A stretch of 64,000 nucleotides of DNA, taken from NCBI GenBank assembly GCA_903875445.1, contig CAIQWD010000041.1:25025-89024 (forward strand), in the 5' to 3' direction. A program made the position numbers and the translations under genes. The stretch's first letter is position 1. Each line of letters starts with the position of its first letter. Positions 42,994-52,529 of this stretch are shown piece after piece. Origin of the DNA: an uncultured delta proteobacterium (GTDB lineage Bacteria > Desulfobacterota > Desulfobulbia > Desulfobulbales > Desulfocapsaceae). Under the pieces are notes generated by a model. That model was not told the DNA's origin. It saw only the letters and a program-made list of their open reading frames with translations, and searched no databases.

Positions 42994-43938
42994 TCACGAT
43001 CTCCGATAGGCCCTGCCCAGCCATTTCGGTGGGTTACCGCTGAACAGACGGGTTATGCGGTTTTTTCGGTTCGAACTGAGGTGGATGAGGATCAGGGTGA
43101 AGATCATCAAGGGGAAGGGTGCCACCTGGAAGATCTGCGCCGGGATGGTCGGGAAGGAGTCCTGGAAATAGATACCGAGTAGCTGCAGCATGCCGAAAAG
43201 GTAGGCGCCGGCCACCACCCTAAGCGGATGCCAACTGCCGAAGATGACCAGGGCAAGCGCAATCCAGCCGATGCCCTCGCAGCCCTGGGGCTGGCCCCAG
43301 CCGGGTTTGACCGCAAGCGAGAAGGCGGCGCCGGCAAGGCCGACCAGCGTGCCCCCGGTCATGGTGGCGATTATCCGCACCGTCTGCGGATTTATCCCCC
43401 GAGCCCAGCAACCCTCCGGGTTTTCTCCGGCGGTGCGGAGCAGCAGGCCGTGTCGGGTATGATAGAGGAAGTAAATGCAGCAGGGGATGGCGAGAAAACT
43501 CGCATAAACGATAAGGGAGTGGGAAAACAGCACCTTGCCGAAAAAGGGGATGTCGGAGAAAAAGGGTACGGGAAGCGTCGCCAGTTGCGGTCCCTGTTGC
43601 CTTGCGTAGGGACTGCCAAGAAAATAGGCGAGATCCCGGCATAAAAAGGTGAGGGCAAAACCCGCAGCCACCTGCGACTGGTTGAGCCATACGCCGATGA
43701 CCGCCAGGAGTGCCGCCACCGCACAGCCGGTAAGGGCCGCTGCGACAAAACCGAGGGTGAGAGACTCCGAGCGACTGGCGACGACAAAGCCGGTCATGGC
43801 GCTGAGGACGATGGTGCCGTCGAGGGACAGGTTGACCACCCCGGCCTTCTCGGTAAGCGTCTCGCCCAGGGCGGCAAGGACCAGCGGTGCGGCCATGACG
43901 GCAATGGCCGCAAGAAAGGATGGCAGAGAGATATCCAT
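42994..43938 (-). CDS. BMP-type ABC importer, second permease
   Basis: This 314-residue permease of the nucleoside/simple-sugar class has the signature LGETLTEKAGVVNLSLDGTI near residue 30 and about nine helices. Together with the other permease, ATPase and binding protein encoded upstream it makes a complete BMP/PnrA-type importer, in which relatives take up nucleosides or purines. Its start overlaps the previous stop by one base. Confidence 0.9.
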   Translation of the reverse strand: MDISLPSFLAAIAVMAAPLVLAALGETLTEKAGVVNLSLDGTIVLSAMTGFVVASRSESLTLGFVAAALTGCAVAALLAVIGVWLNQSQVAAGFALTFLCRDLAYFLGSPYARQQGPQLATLPVPFFSDIPFFGKVLFSHSLIVYASFLAIPCCIYFLYHTRHGLLLRTAGENPEGCWARGINPQTVRIIATMTGGTLVGLAGAAFSLAVKPGWGQPQGCEGIGWIALALVIFGSWHPLRVVAGAYLFGMLQLLGIYFQDSFPTIPAQIFQVAPFPLMIFTLILIHLSSNRKNRITRLFSGNPPKWLGRAYRRS

Positions 43939-44990
43939 CAGTTCTCCCCCTTATGCCGCTTCTGCAGGCCATGCACCAGCAGGGCACTGACCACGCAAGC
44001 CCCCTGGATGACGCCGGAAAGGGCCGAATCCAGCTGCAGGACGATCGGCAGCTGGATGGAACCGGCGGCGAGACAGGCAAAGAACAGGCAGATGGCCGGC
44101 ACCGGGGCAATCCGGTAGTTGGCGAGCATGACCACCAAAAGCGCCAGGTAGCCGTAGCCGCTGGAGATCGGCGGTAGGAGGCGATGATAGACGCAGGCCG
44201 CCTGCAGGCCGCCGGCAAGTCCGGCCAGACCTCCGCCGATAGCCATGGCAGCCAGACCGGTACGTTCCGGATGGATGGCATAGAGCCGGGCCGCCAAGGG
44301 GTTGTTGCCGGTCGCCTTGACCGTCAGACCGAAGCGGGTGGCACCAAGGAGAAAAGCGGTCAGGGCAAAGGTTGCCAGGGCGAGGAGCAGGGCGGCGGGG
44401 GCGACCCGCCAGCCGGGCGGGGTGTACATCCACAGTTCTTTTACAAACATATCCGTGCCGCTCATCGAGGCGATGCCGGCGCGCTTCCACGGCCCGAGGA
44501 TGAGCCAGAGAATGAGTCCCTGAGCGACGAAATTAAGCCCTAAGCCGCCGAAGATTTCGTTGACCCCGCCGCGGTTCTTGAGAAGCCCTGCACAACTTCC
44601 CCACAGCCCGCCGCCGAAAAAGCTGAGAGCGAGCGCGAGCGTCAGGATCAGGGCAGGCGGCAGGCCGAAACTGCCCTCCCGGAGCAGCGCCGTTGCGGCG
44701 ATGGCGCCGCAGATGATCTGGCCCTCCACTCCGATATTCCACAGTCCGGCGCGAAAGGTGAACAGCAGGCCGCAGGAACAGAGCAGCAGTGGAATCCACA
44801 GCGACAGCACATGGCTGAACTTTTGCCAGGAAAAAATTGATCCGTGGGCGATGGCTACGGCAATTGTCGTCGGGGCAATGCCGAGAGTAAGGAGCAGGAG
44901 GCTGACTGCGCCGAGAGCGAGTGCGGCGATCAGGATCATGGTGGCGGTGCGGTTGTAGAGAAAATGGCCCAGGGATACTAGTGTTTTCAT
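43938..44990 (-). CDS. BMP-type ABC importer, first permease
   Basis: This 350-residue permease has the class motif FRAGLWNIGVEGQIICGAIA near residue 85 and the FGGLGLNFVAQGL segment, with about ten helices. It corresponds to the YufP-like subunit of nucleoside importers. It ends at the start of the second permease and begins 37 bases after the ATPase gene. Confidence 0.9.
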   Translation of the reverse strand: MKTLVSLGHFLYNRTATMILIAALALGAVSLLLLTLGIAPTTIAVAIAHGSIFSWQKFSHVLSLWIPLLLCSCGLLFTFRAGLWNIGVEGQIICGAIAATALLREGSFGLPPALILTLALALSFFGGGLWGSCAGLLKNRGGVNEIFGGLGLNFVAQGLILWLILGPWKRAGIASMSGTDMFVKELWMYTPPGWRVAPAALLLALATFALTAFLLGATRFGLTVKATGNNPLAARLYAIHPERTGLAAMAIGGGLAGLAGGLQAACVYHRLLPPISSGYGYLALLVVMLANYRIAPVPAICLFFACLAAGSIQLPIVLQLDSALSGVIQGACVVSALLVHGLQKRHKGEN

Positions 44991-45027
44991 GGTCTATGGC
45001 GGTTGGAAGTTTCAGGGAGGGTTGTGC

Positions 45028-46488
45028 CTAACACGTTCCGACCGGATCGATCTGGCCGGTGATCGCCCGGGAGAGCCTTTGGTAATCGGTTGCCCGGGTT
45101 GGGGTGTCGAGAACGATCTTGCCATTGTAAAAAACCACGATGCGGCTGGCCTGGCTCATGAGTTCTTCCAGGTCCGGGGAGGCGAAAACGATGGCACCAT
45201 CGGCATGCAGCCGGGAATGGAGGTGGCGCCAGGTCCAGGCGGCGGAGTGGACGTCGAGGCCACGGGTCGGGTTTTCCATGAGGATGAGCCGCACCCCATC
45301 CGGGATGAAGGAGAGCAAGAGCCGCTGCTGGTTGCCGCCGGAGAGATCCTCGACTGCCGTTTCCGGCTGCCCTTTAATACTATGGGTGGCAATTGCCCGG
45401 CGGCTGACGGTAAGTCCGGTTGCCGAGGTGATAAGGGCGCTGCCCGGTGCGGCGAGAAGGTGATGCTCCCGGACCGTCATGCCGGGGAAAAGCCCTTCGC
45501 CGAGGCGGTCGGCGGGGAGGAAGACCGTTGTCCGCCCGGTCTCTTTGGCCTTTCCCTGCAGCGGTGCACCGAAACGGAGGATCCGACCGGATTCCGGCGG
45601 CACCAGCCCGCAGGCGATTTTCAGAAAGATCCCTTGGCCGCTGCCGTCGATGCCGGCAAGGCCGACCACCTCGCCGGCGCGGATGGTGATCGATACCTTT
45701 TGCAGCCCAGAGCGGCCGCCGCTGCCGGTCACCTTTTCGAATTCGAGAACCGGTATTCCGCCCCTCTTTGGTTCCGGTGGTGCCTGGGGTTCGGGCAGAC
45801 TGTCGAACATCGCCTGGAGCAGGGCGTCGCGGTCAAACGGGCGCTGCCGGGTGGCGGCCACCCGGCCATGACGCAGCACCGTCACCGTGTCGCAGAGGAG
45901 GTCGATTTCTTCCAGCTTGTGCGACACCAGAAGGATGGTCGCGCCGTCGGTCTTCAGTTTTCCAAGAGCGGTAAAGAGCAGATCCTGCTGCTCCTTCGAG
46001 ATACCGGTGGTCGGTTCGTCGAGGATGAGAAGCCGCGCGCCGTCGCCGATTAAGCGCAGCAGTTCAAGCTGCTGCCGTTCGCCGATGGTGAGTTCTTCCA
46101 CCCGGTTGTCGGGATGAAGGGTGAAACCGAAGGTAGCGGCAAGCCTGGCCAATTCGGTGCGTGCCTCGACCGGGGCAAAGACCGCCCGTCCGGCCATAAA
46201 ATTATCGAGCACCGACAGTTGCGGGAAATCAAGCGGCTCCTGATAGAGCATGCCGATGCCCAGGCGCAGCGCGTCTTTTGGGCTGTCGAGACGGACTTTT
46301 TGTCCCTGAAAGAGTATCTCGCCGCCGCTTCTTCCGATAAAGCCGGTAAGCACCTTCATCAGCGTCGACTTGCCGGCGCCATTCTCCCCGACAATGCCGT
46401 GGATGGTCCCCGCTTCCGCCTTCAAGTTCACCCCGGTGAGGGCATGAACCTTGCCGAAGGTTTTATGGATATTTGTCAGTTCGATCAC
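45028..46488 (-). CDS. BMP-type ABC importer, duplicated ATPase
   Basis: This 486-residue protein contains two ABC domains. The first is canonical (GENGAGKSTLMK, LTIGERQQLELLR, LILDEPTTGIS). The second has an altered Walker A (GIDGSGQGIFLK, lysine missing), signature LSGGNQQRLLLS and LMENPTRGLD. A degenerate second site is normal in sugar/nucleoside-type ATPases. The product is cytoplasmic and drives both permeases. The gene starts 26 bases after the binding-protein gene. Confidence 0.92.
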   Translation of the reverse strand: MIELTNIHKTFGKVHALTGVNLKAEAGTIHGIVGENGAGKSTLMKVLTGFIGRSGGEILFQGQKVRLDSPKDALRLGIGMLYQEPLDFPQLSVLDNFMAGRAVFAPVEARTELARLAATFGFTLHPDNRVEELTIGERQQLELLRLIGDGARLLILDEPTTGISKEQQDLLFTALGKLKTDGATILLVSHKLEEIDLLCDTVTVLRHGRVAATRQRPFDRDALLQAMFDSLPEPQAPPEPKRGGIPVLEFEKVTGSGGRSGLQKVSITIRAGEVVGLAGIDGSGQGIFLKIACGLVPPESGRILRFGAPLQGKAKETGRTTVFLPADRLGEGLFPGMTVREHHLLAAPGSALITSATGLTVSRRAIATHSIKGQPETAVEDLSGGNQQRLLLSFIPDGVRLILMENPTRGLDVHSAAWTWRHLHSRLHADGAIVFASPDLEELMSQASRIVVFYNGKIVLDTPTRATDYQRLSRAITGQIDPVGTC

Positions 46489-46514
46489 CTCTCATCCCTC
46501 ACCCCTATCCATCC

Positions 46515-47690
46515 CTACTTGGAGGCGCCGTCCATCCCTAGAAGCAGCTGGGGCAGGTTCCACACTTGGTCGTCGGTGGCGGTTGTCCCGGCTTTCAGGA
46601 AGGAAGAGCCGTCCTGGAAGTTCAAAGGTCCGGTAAAGAGATTAAGACCTCCGGCCAGAGCCTTCTGGAACTCGGTCAGGGCCTGTTTTTGGCTGTCGCC
46701 GAGGGCGTTACCCGGCATGAAGCCGATGGTGGTGGTCGCCGGGTTGTTGATGGCCTGCCAGTCCGGTCCGAGCCAGAGGAACTGCTGCTTCCATTTGCCG
46801 CTTATCGCCTCGCCGATCAGCTTGGTGTAGCCGGGTATCCAGTTGAAATAGGGCACACCGAGACAGGCATCCGGGGCCGAGGCGCAGGCGCCCTGATAGT
46901 CGTAGGGGATGGCCCATACAGCTTTGCCGTCCTTTTTCTTCTGGCCAGCCACGACCAGGGCTTCGGTGGTGTCGATGCCGGAGATGACGACATCATGGCC
47001 GGCATCAAAGAGGCTGTTGGTGACAAGCGTCGGGTCGGAGGTAACGCCGGGGATATTGAACCAGAAACCGATCCAGCTGACTTTAAACTTCAAGTCCGCC
47101 GCCGGTTTCTTCAGAACCTCGGTCCAGGCGTAGCGGGCACCGAGATAGGCTGCTGCTGTCAGGCGGCGGGTTTCGGCATTGATCAGCGGGCCGAGGTAGG
47201 CGATCTTGCCGGTCTGCGAGGTCATGGCGGCGACGAAACCGGCCATCATCTTGCCGTATTCCATCCGCCCCATAAGGTTGCTGAGATTGACGCCACTCTT
47301 GCCGGTGATGGCGTCGTCACCGGAGATATGGATGAACTGCACCTCCGGATGCATGGCCGCGGCCTCGCGGATGCCGTCCTTCATGTCGTCGGAGTTACCG
47401 ATGATCAGTTTTGCGCCTTTTGACACCAGATCGTCGACCAGCATCGGGATGGTGATTCCCTGCCGGTCGGCTGGGTTGACCTTGTCGATATAGAGCATTT
47501 TCGCCCCCGGCAGCACCTTTTCCATGGCCTGTCCGGCCTCGAAATGGGCCTGACTCCAGCCGTGATCATTAGCTGGGCCTACCAGTAGCAGGCCGAAGGG
47601 GTAGTCGGCGGCGAGCAGCGGACTACCTGCCGGACAGAGGAGAAAGCAGGAAAAAACCAGGGCCTGCAGGAGTATTCCGATATGCTTCAT
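46515..47690 (-). CDS. BMP/PnrA-family substrate-binding protein
   Basis: This 391-residue exported protein has a signal peptide (MKHIGILLQALVFSCFLLCP, cleaved near LLA; no lipobox cysteine at the right place is obvious). Family motifs are LVGPANDHGWSQAHFEAGQ, DDLVSKGAKLIIGNSDDMKD, GRMEYGKMMAGFVAAMTSQT and KIAYLGPL. BMP-family proteins bind nucleosides, purines or autoinducer-like ligands. AAGGAGC seven bases before 47690 fixes the start. The ATG overlaps the stop of the DUF2442 gene in ATGA, so the importer may be translated from the same message. Confidence 0.9.
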   Translation of the reverse strand: MKHIGILLQALVFSCFLLCPAGSPLLAADYPFGLLLVGPANDHGWSQAHFEAGQAMEKVLPGAKMLYIDKVNPADRQGITIPMLVDDLVSKGAKLIIGNSDDMKDGIREAAAMHPEVQFIHISGDDAITGKSGVNLSNLMGRMEYGKMMAGFVAAMTSQTGKIAYLGPLINAETRRLTAAAYLGARYAWTEVLKKPAADLKFKVSWIGFWFNIPGVTSDPTLVTNSLFDAGHDVVISGIDTTEALVVAGQKKKDGKAVWAIPYDYQGACASAPDACLGVPYFNWIPGYTKLIGEAISGKWKQQFLWLGPDWQAINNPATTTIGFMPGNALGDSQKQALTEFQKALAGGLNLFTGPLNFQDGSSFLKAGTTATDDQVWNLPQLLLGMDGASK

Positions 47691-48001
47691 TTTTTTGCTC
47701 CTTGTTGAGATTCTTTTCTTCCTTGTAACCATTTTTTAAGAGAGATTTGGCTTTCTCCAGATCTTTTTCCAAAGATTAATCCCTCAACGCTAATATCTTC
47801 GTCAATGTCTTCCCAGTGAATTCCGTGACCGTTACCAATGAGCCTCCATCTTTCTCTCTCTTCCGGTGTGGCATATTCAAGCCTCGGATACCAACCAAGA
47901 GGAACAAAAATGGTTCTTCCATCACTGAGATCTACGGAGAATGCATCATCGGTCACTTGGACACTCACAGCTAAGGGAATTTCAATTGCCATAGTATTCA
48001 T
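47687..48001 (-). CDS. DUF2442 protein
   Basis: This 104-residue protein has the DUF2442 pattern (VTDDAFSVDLSDGRTIFVPL, YPRLEYATPEERERWRLIGN, IHWEDIDEDISVEGLI). DUF2442 proteins are small, often found with DUF4160 partners in accessory regions and suspected to be antitoxin-like; no DUF4160 partner is adjacent here. AGAGG lies upstream of the ATG at 48001. Base composition is lower in GC than the ABC genes it abuts, suggesting an inserted islet. Its stop overlaps the BMP start codon. Confidence 0.85.
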   Translation of the reverse strand: MNTMAIEIPLAVSVQVTDDAFSVDLSDGRTIFVPLGWYPRLEYATPEERERWRLIGNGHGIHWEDIDEDISVEGLIFGKRSGESQISLKKWLQGRKESQQGAKK

Positions 48002-48013
48002 ACCAAGCCTCTA

Positions 48014-48343
48014 TCAATTCGTTGATCCTATGTTCCCTTTTGCAATTGCCTGCTTAATAATTTGTGCGACCGAATAGGGCGTAATACCATGCTCTTTGCA
48101 GTATTTAGATTGCAGCCATATTGAAAGCGGCTTTTGCCCTTTGCTGGCGTTACACCCGCAGCAACAAAGAGCGATATTTTCTCTGGTTATAATTTTTGCG
48201 TCATTAATGATGTGCTCCCAGCTAGCTGCTGACTTCATGGAGACTTTTGCCGGTGTAAACTCAACATCGCAATAGACACAAGTTTTATCTCTTTCCCTGA
48301 CTTCCTTTTCTAACCAATCTGGAATATTCCAATTATTCGCCAT
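48014..48343 (-). CDS. HNH endonuclease-like protein
   Basis: This protein of about 109 residues starts MANNWNIPDWLEKEVRERDK and has a zinc-binding pair CVYC, the catalytic-like WEHIIND, ENIALCCCGCNASKG and further helices. This is the HNH/McrA-like nuclease layout with a Cys4 zinc site. It could be a homing or defence nuclease of the small DUF2442 islet. An ATG at 48367 (MRKKNDNL) is an alternative start; neither has a clear Shine-Dalgarno. The 290 bases from 48344 to 48631 hold no gene that I can support. Confidence 0.8.
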   Translation of the reverse strand: MANNWNIPDWLEKEVRERDKTCVYCDVEFTPAKVSMKSAASWEHIINDAKIITRENIALCCCGCNASKGQKPLSIWLQSKYCKEHGITPYSVAQIIKQAIAKGNIGSTN

Positions 48344-48631
48344 AAGATTATCGTTCTTTTTACGCATAATTAGTGAGTTAGTAGGCCAACAGAACTCCAC
48401 AAAATGTGGTGTTCTGGGTCAGGGCATAATTCGCCACACCTTCTCATTCTGATCTTGTAAACTTGAAACATAAACAATATTTGCCGGAGATTCACGGAAA
48501 AAACGGTACGGACCCAGGCGTGCCAAGAGTAGGAAAAATGCGAACAATTGCTCGAATATTTAGCAGGAATGGTTACCATAGGCGTGAAGCAAACAAAAAG
48601 AGCCTGTATAAGCAATAACAAGAGGCATTTC

Positions 48632-49321
48632 ATGGTCGATCCCATTCTGGCAGCCGACGGGCTGTGCAAGCACTATTATCTCGGCGGGCAGAAAATTACC
48701 GTTTTAAACGATGTCTCCCTGGCCATCGGCAAGGGCGAGTTCGTGGTTATCGCCGGCGACAGCGGCAGCGGCAAAACCACCCTGCTCAGCATTCTCGCAG
48801 GTCTTGATCTGCCGAGCAGCGGCAGGATCACCATCGCCGGACGCGATATTACCGGACTCACCGAGGATCAGCTGGCGCCCCTGCGCAATGGTCTGACCGG
48901 TTTTGTCTTCCAGGCATTTCACCTTATCCCCTCTCTCAATGCTCTTGAAAATGTCATGTTTCCGGCGGAATTCAAGAAGGACCGAGAGGCCCGGGAAAAG
49001 GCGGAAAAGCTTCTCGACCGGGTAGGGCTGCTGCCGCGTCGCCATAATTTCCCCGAACAGCTTTCCGGAGGGGAGCAGCAGCGGGTGGCGATCTGCCGGG
49101 CGCTGATCAACGGGCCGGAGATTGTCTTTGCCGATGAGCCGACCGGTAATCTTGATTCCCGCAACAGCGAAGGTATTATCAATCTCCTTCTCGATCTCCA
49201 TGACGACCACCAGACCACCCTGGTTATGGCAACCCACAGCCAGACCATTGCGGCGCGGGCGGATCGGGTAATTCGTCTGCATGACGGCAGGATCTTGGGT
49301 ACCGAGGCGAATGAGCTATGA
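48632..49321 (+). CDS. LolD/YbbA-like ABC transporter ATPase
   Basis: This 229-residue ATPase has Walker A GDSGSGKTTLLS, the MacB/LolD-type Q-loop VFQAFHLIPSLNALENV, signature LSGGEQQRVAICRAL and Walker B VFADEPTGNLD. It belongs to the mechanotransmission class that energises FtsX-like permeases without transporting across the inner membrane. The ATG at 48632 follows AAGAGG. Its stop overlaps the start of the permease gene (ATGA), and a TesA-like lipase follows, the ybbA-ybbP-tesA set known from enterobacteria. Confidence 0.92.
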   Translation: MVDPILAADGLCKHYYLGGQKITVLNDVSLAIGKGEFVVIAGDSGSGKTTLLSILAGLDLPSSGRITIAGRDITGLTEDQLAPLRNGLTGFVFQAFHLIPSLNALENVMFPAEFKKDREAREKAEKLLDRVGLLPRRHNFPEQLSGGEQQRVAICRALINGPEIVFADEPTGNLDSRNSEGIINLLLDLHDDHQTTLVMATHSQTIAARADRVIRLHDGRILGTEANEL

Positions 49322-51813
49322 ATCTCCGTTTTTTGCTCCGGGAAATTGCCCATAGTCGTGGTCAGGCTGCCGTCTTTGTCCTCTGCGTCGCCCTCTCTTT
49401 GGTGAGTATCGTAGCCGTCAACAGCTTTCGCCGCGATGTTCGCGGGGTGATCGCCGGCGACGCCAGGAGTCTGCATGGCGGTGATATCATCATCCATTCG
49501 CATAGCGAATTCAACCCGCAGTTGAGTGCCGAACTCGCCGATCTCGGGCGGGAAAAGGGCGTTGTTGCGGTGGACACCCGGGAATTCTATTCGGTGGCAC
49601 GAAAAGCCGACGGCGCTGCCTCTCTGTTCAGCAATATCAAGGCGGTGGACAACCCTTACCCCCTGTATGGTCGGGTGGAACTGCGTTCCGGCCGGGAGTT
49701 TGCAGATGTTCTGAGACCCGGTAAGGCAATTGTTGCAACAGCCCTTCTCGAACGGCTGGGGCTTGCCGTCGGCGATCCCTTGCTGCTTGGTGGCGCAACG
49801 CTTGAGATAGTCGATGTGGTCAGCCGGGAATCGCTCAGACCGGTCGATTTTTTCAACTTCGGTCCACGGATTTTTGTCTCGACCGCCGACCTTGCGGCCA
49901 TGGATCTGGTCGGCAAAGGTAGCCGGGTCAGCTACGAAACCCTGCTGAAACTTGCCGACCAGACCCGGCAGGAGGCAATTGTCGCCCGCCTTACGGCCAA
50001 GGCTGTTGCCGGACAGGAGCAGGTGACCACCTCGGCCAAGGCCAGTTCCCGGATCAAGCGGTTCTTTGATAACTTGCTGTTTTTCTTATCACTCATTTCC
50101 ATCTTTACCTTGCTTTTGGCCGGCATCGGCATGCAGAGTTCGCTTGCAGCCCTGCTGCGACGGAAGATGAAGACCTTTGCCATCATCCGCGCCCTCGGGG
50201 CAACCGGCTGGTTTTTGCTGCGCCACTATTTATTGCTGGTGCTCCTTCTCAGCGCCCTCGGTTGTGGCCTGGGGATTCTTGCCGGGCTGCTCCTCAAGCA
50301 GAGTTTTGCCGGTCTTCTGGTCGGACTTCTGCCGGAGAATATCGTTCTCGGTGCCTCCCTTCGGGATGTCGTTGAAGGTATGGGCCTGGGGCTCATCGTG
50401 GTATCCTTTTTTACCTTTTTGCCGCTCAGTGGTATAGAACATGTTAAACCGGCGGCGATTTTTCGCAAAGATGCCCGACCAGGCTTGCGACGCAAGAGTA
50501 CCCGGGTGCTGCTTGTCTGCGGCCTTCTCCTGCTCTTTGGCCTGGTGATTCGGCAGCTCGATGATGTGCGTATCGGGCTGTATTTTATGGCCGGTATTTT
50601 TACCCTGGTTGGCCTCATTGCCCTACTCATCGGCGGCCTTTTAAAACTTCTGGCCCGCTGCACAATCCAGACGCTGAGCCTGCGGCAGGCAATGCGGAGT
50701 CTACTGCGGCCCGGCAATGCCAGCCGGGCTATTGTTGTGACCCTGGCCTCGGCCCTGGCCGTCCTCTTCGCCATCTATCTGCTGGAAGAAAATCTGCGCG
50801 TCACCTATATCGAATCCTATCCGGCAGACGCCCCTAATCTCTTTTGTCTCGATATTCAAAAAGATCAGCAACAGGGTTTCCTGCAGCTGGTCGGCGGCCA
50901 GGTCGAGCTTTTTCCAGTTGTTCGCGCTAGGCTGCATTCGATAAACGACCGCGCTATCAATCGGGAAACGGAATTGCAAAAGCGCGGCGATAGCCTGGCC
51001 CGTGAATTCAGCCTCACCTACCGAGACACCTTGCTCCCCGACGAAGTCGTGACAGCCGGTGCAGGTCTCTTCGGAAGCAATGATCGGCCAGGAGGGTTGC
51101 CGCCGGTCTCGCTTCTTGATACCGTGGTTGAAATGGGCAATTTCAAGATCGGCGACATCGTCGAATTCAATATCCAGGGCGTGCCGCTCAGGGCCGAGGT
51201 TACCTCGATCCGCAGCCGCACCAAGTCGATGCTCTATCCCTATTTCTATTTTGTCTTCCCGGAAAAATATCTCCAGGCCGCCCCCCAGACATTTTTTGCC
51301 GCCCTGAAGGTGGCGAAGGGGGACTTGGCGCAGCTGGAAAACCGCATTGTCAACAAATACCCGAATATCAGCCCGATAAACGTCGGCGAGACCGCCGCCG
51401 AACTCGGGAAACTGATGGAGAAGCTGTCGGTCCTGGTTACCTTTTTCGCCTCCCTTGCCATCCTCGCCGGAGGACTGATTCTCGTCAGTTCGATTCTGGC
51501 GACCCGGATGGCGCGGATGGAAGAGGCGGTGCATTATAAAATACTCGGTGCCGACACCTGGTTTGTGCTGCGGGTTTTTTTCCTGGAAAATCTGCTCCTC
51601 GCCCTCCTGAGCGGCGGCGCTGCCGTCCTCGTTGCCGAGCTTGGCAGCTGGGGGCTTTGTCATTTTCTCCTCGATATTCGCTATGACCCCATCTGGTCCG
51701 CCTGTCTGTTCTTGGTGGCGTCAACTGCGGCCTTGGTGGTGGTCCTCGGGCTGCTCAGTTCGATTCCTATAATCCGCAAAAAGCCGGGGCGGTTTCTGCG
51801 AGAGCAGGTATAA
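49318..51813 (+). CDS. FtsX-family ABC permease (YbbP-like)
   Basis: This 831-residue inner-membrane protein has two FtsX blocks: an N-terminal helix, a periplasmic MacB-like domain of about 220 residues, a helix group near 250-470 (LLFFLSLISIFTLLLAGIGM), a second periplasmic domain, and a C-terminal helix group near 705-820. Length and double block are those of YbbP. Such permeases extract or move lipids, lipoproteins or esters from the inner membrane using the adjacent ATPase. Confidence 0.9.
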   Translation: MNLRFLLREIAHSRGQAAVFVLCVALSLVSIVAVNSFRRDVRGVIAGDARSLHGGDIIIHSHSEFNPQLSAELADLGREKGVVAVDTREFYSVARKADGAASLFSNIKAVDNPYPLYGRVELRSGREFADVLRPGKAIVATALLERLGLAVGDPLLLGGATLEIVDVVSRESLRPVDFFNFGPRIFVSTADLAAMDLVGKGSRVSYETLLKLADQTRQEAIVARLTAKAVAGQEQVTTSAKASSRIKRFFDNLLFFLSLISIFTLLLAGIGMQSSLAALLRRKMKTFAIIRALGATGWFLLRHYLLLVLLLSALGCGLGILAGLLLKQSFAGLLVGLLPENIVLGASLRDVVEGMGLGLIVVSFFTFLPLSGIEHVKPAAIFRKDARPGLRRKSTRVLLVCGLLLLFGLVIRQLDDVRIGLYFMAGIFTLVGLIALLIGGLLKLLARCTIQTLSLRQAMRSLLRPGNASRAIVVTLASALAVLFAIYLLEENLRVTYIESYPADAPNLFCLDIQKDQQQGFLQLVGGQVELFPVVRARLHSINDRAINRETELQKRGDSLAREFSLTYRDTLLPDEVVTAGAGLFGSNDRPGGLPPVSLLDTVVEMGNFKIGDIVEFNIQGVPLRAEVTSIRSRTKSMLYPYFYFVFPEKYLQAAPQTFFAALKVAKGDLAQLENRIVNKYPNISPINVGETAAELGKLMEKLSVLVTFFASLAILAGGLILVSSILATRMARMEEAVHYKILGADTWFVLRVFFLENLLLALLSGGAAVLVAELGSWGLCHFLLDIRYDPIWSACLFLVASTAALVVVLGLLSSIPIIRKKPGRFLREQV

Positions 51814-51842
51814 ATCGGTTATAAGGTTGGTGAGGGAGGATA

Positions 51843-52505
51843 GTGAAGACTTTATTTGTGCTATTGTTCATAATCGGTTTTTCCTTTGCCGGGTGCAAGG
51901 GAGATCGGCAGCAGGAAAAACCAAAGTCAGGCGAAAAAGGCCGGATACAAACCATCGTTGCGGTAGGCGATAGTCTTACCGCGGGCTTAGGGCTTGCCGA
52001 AGAGGAGGCGTATCCGGCACTCCTTGAGAAAAAGCTGCAGGCGGATGGCTACCCGTATCGGGTCGTCAACGCCGGGGTCAGTGCCGAGACGAGCAGCGGC
52101 ACTCTGTCGCGCCTGGAATGGATTCTCACCCTGAAGCCGGATATCGTCATTCTCGAAACCGGGGCAAACGACGGGCTGCGCGGCATCGATCCGCAGGTGG
52201 CCGAGAATAATATCCGGGAGATTCTAAAAATCCTCAAAGACCGTGATGTAGTGGTGCTGTTGGCCGGGATGAAGATGGTTCGCAACCTGGGGCCGCCCTA
52301 TGTCGCCAGGTTCAATGCCCTGTATCTGCGCCTGGCCGAGGAAAGCGGTGCGGTTTTTATGCCGTTCTTCCTTGATGGGGTGGCGATGCAGGGTGAACTC
52401 AATCAGGCCGATGGAGTACATCCCAATGGAGCCGGGTACCGGAAGATCAGCGAAAATCTCTATCCCTATGTGTTGCAAGCGATCAAAAGAACGCAGGGGC
52501 GATGA
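51843..52505 (+). CDS. tesA: TesA-like SGNH/GDSL esterase lipoprotein
   Basis: This 220-residue protein starts at GTG 51843 with GGGAGGATA upstream. It has a lipoprotein signal peptide (MKTLFVLLFIIGFSFAGCKG, lipobox FAGC), the catalytic serine block VAVGDSLTAGLGL, the glycine/asparagine blocks NAGVSAETSSG and ETGANDGLRG, and the Asp/His pair DGVHPNGAGY. It hydrolyses thioesters, esters or lysophospholipids in the periplasm. Its position after the YbbA/YbbP-like genes supports joint action on envelope lipids. Confidence 0.9.
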   Translation: MKTLFVLLFIIGFSFAGCKGDRQQEKPKSGEKGRIQTIVAVGDSLTAGLGLAEEEAYPALLEKKLQADGYPYRVVNAGVSAETSSGTLSRLEWILTLKPDIVILETGANDGLRGIDPQVAENNIREILKILKDRDVVVLLAGMKMVRNLGPPYVARFNALYLRLAEESGAVFMPFFLDGVAMQGELNQADGVHPNGAGYRKISENLYPYVLQAIKRTQGR

Positions 52506-52529
52506 AGAAGATCTTCTCGATAGTGCCTG

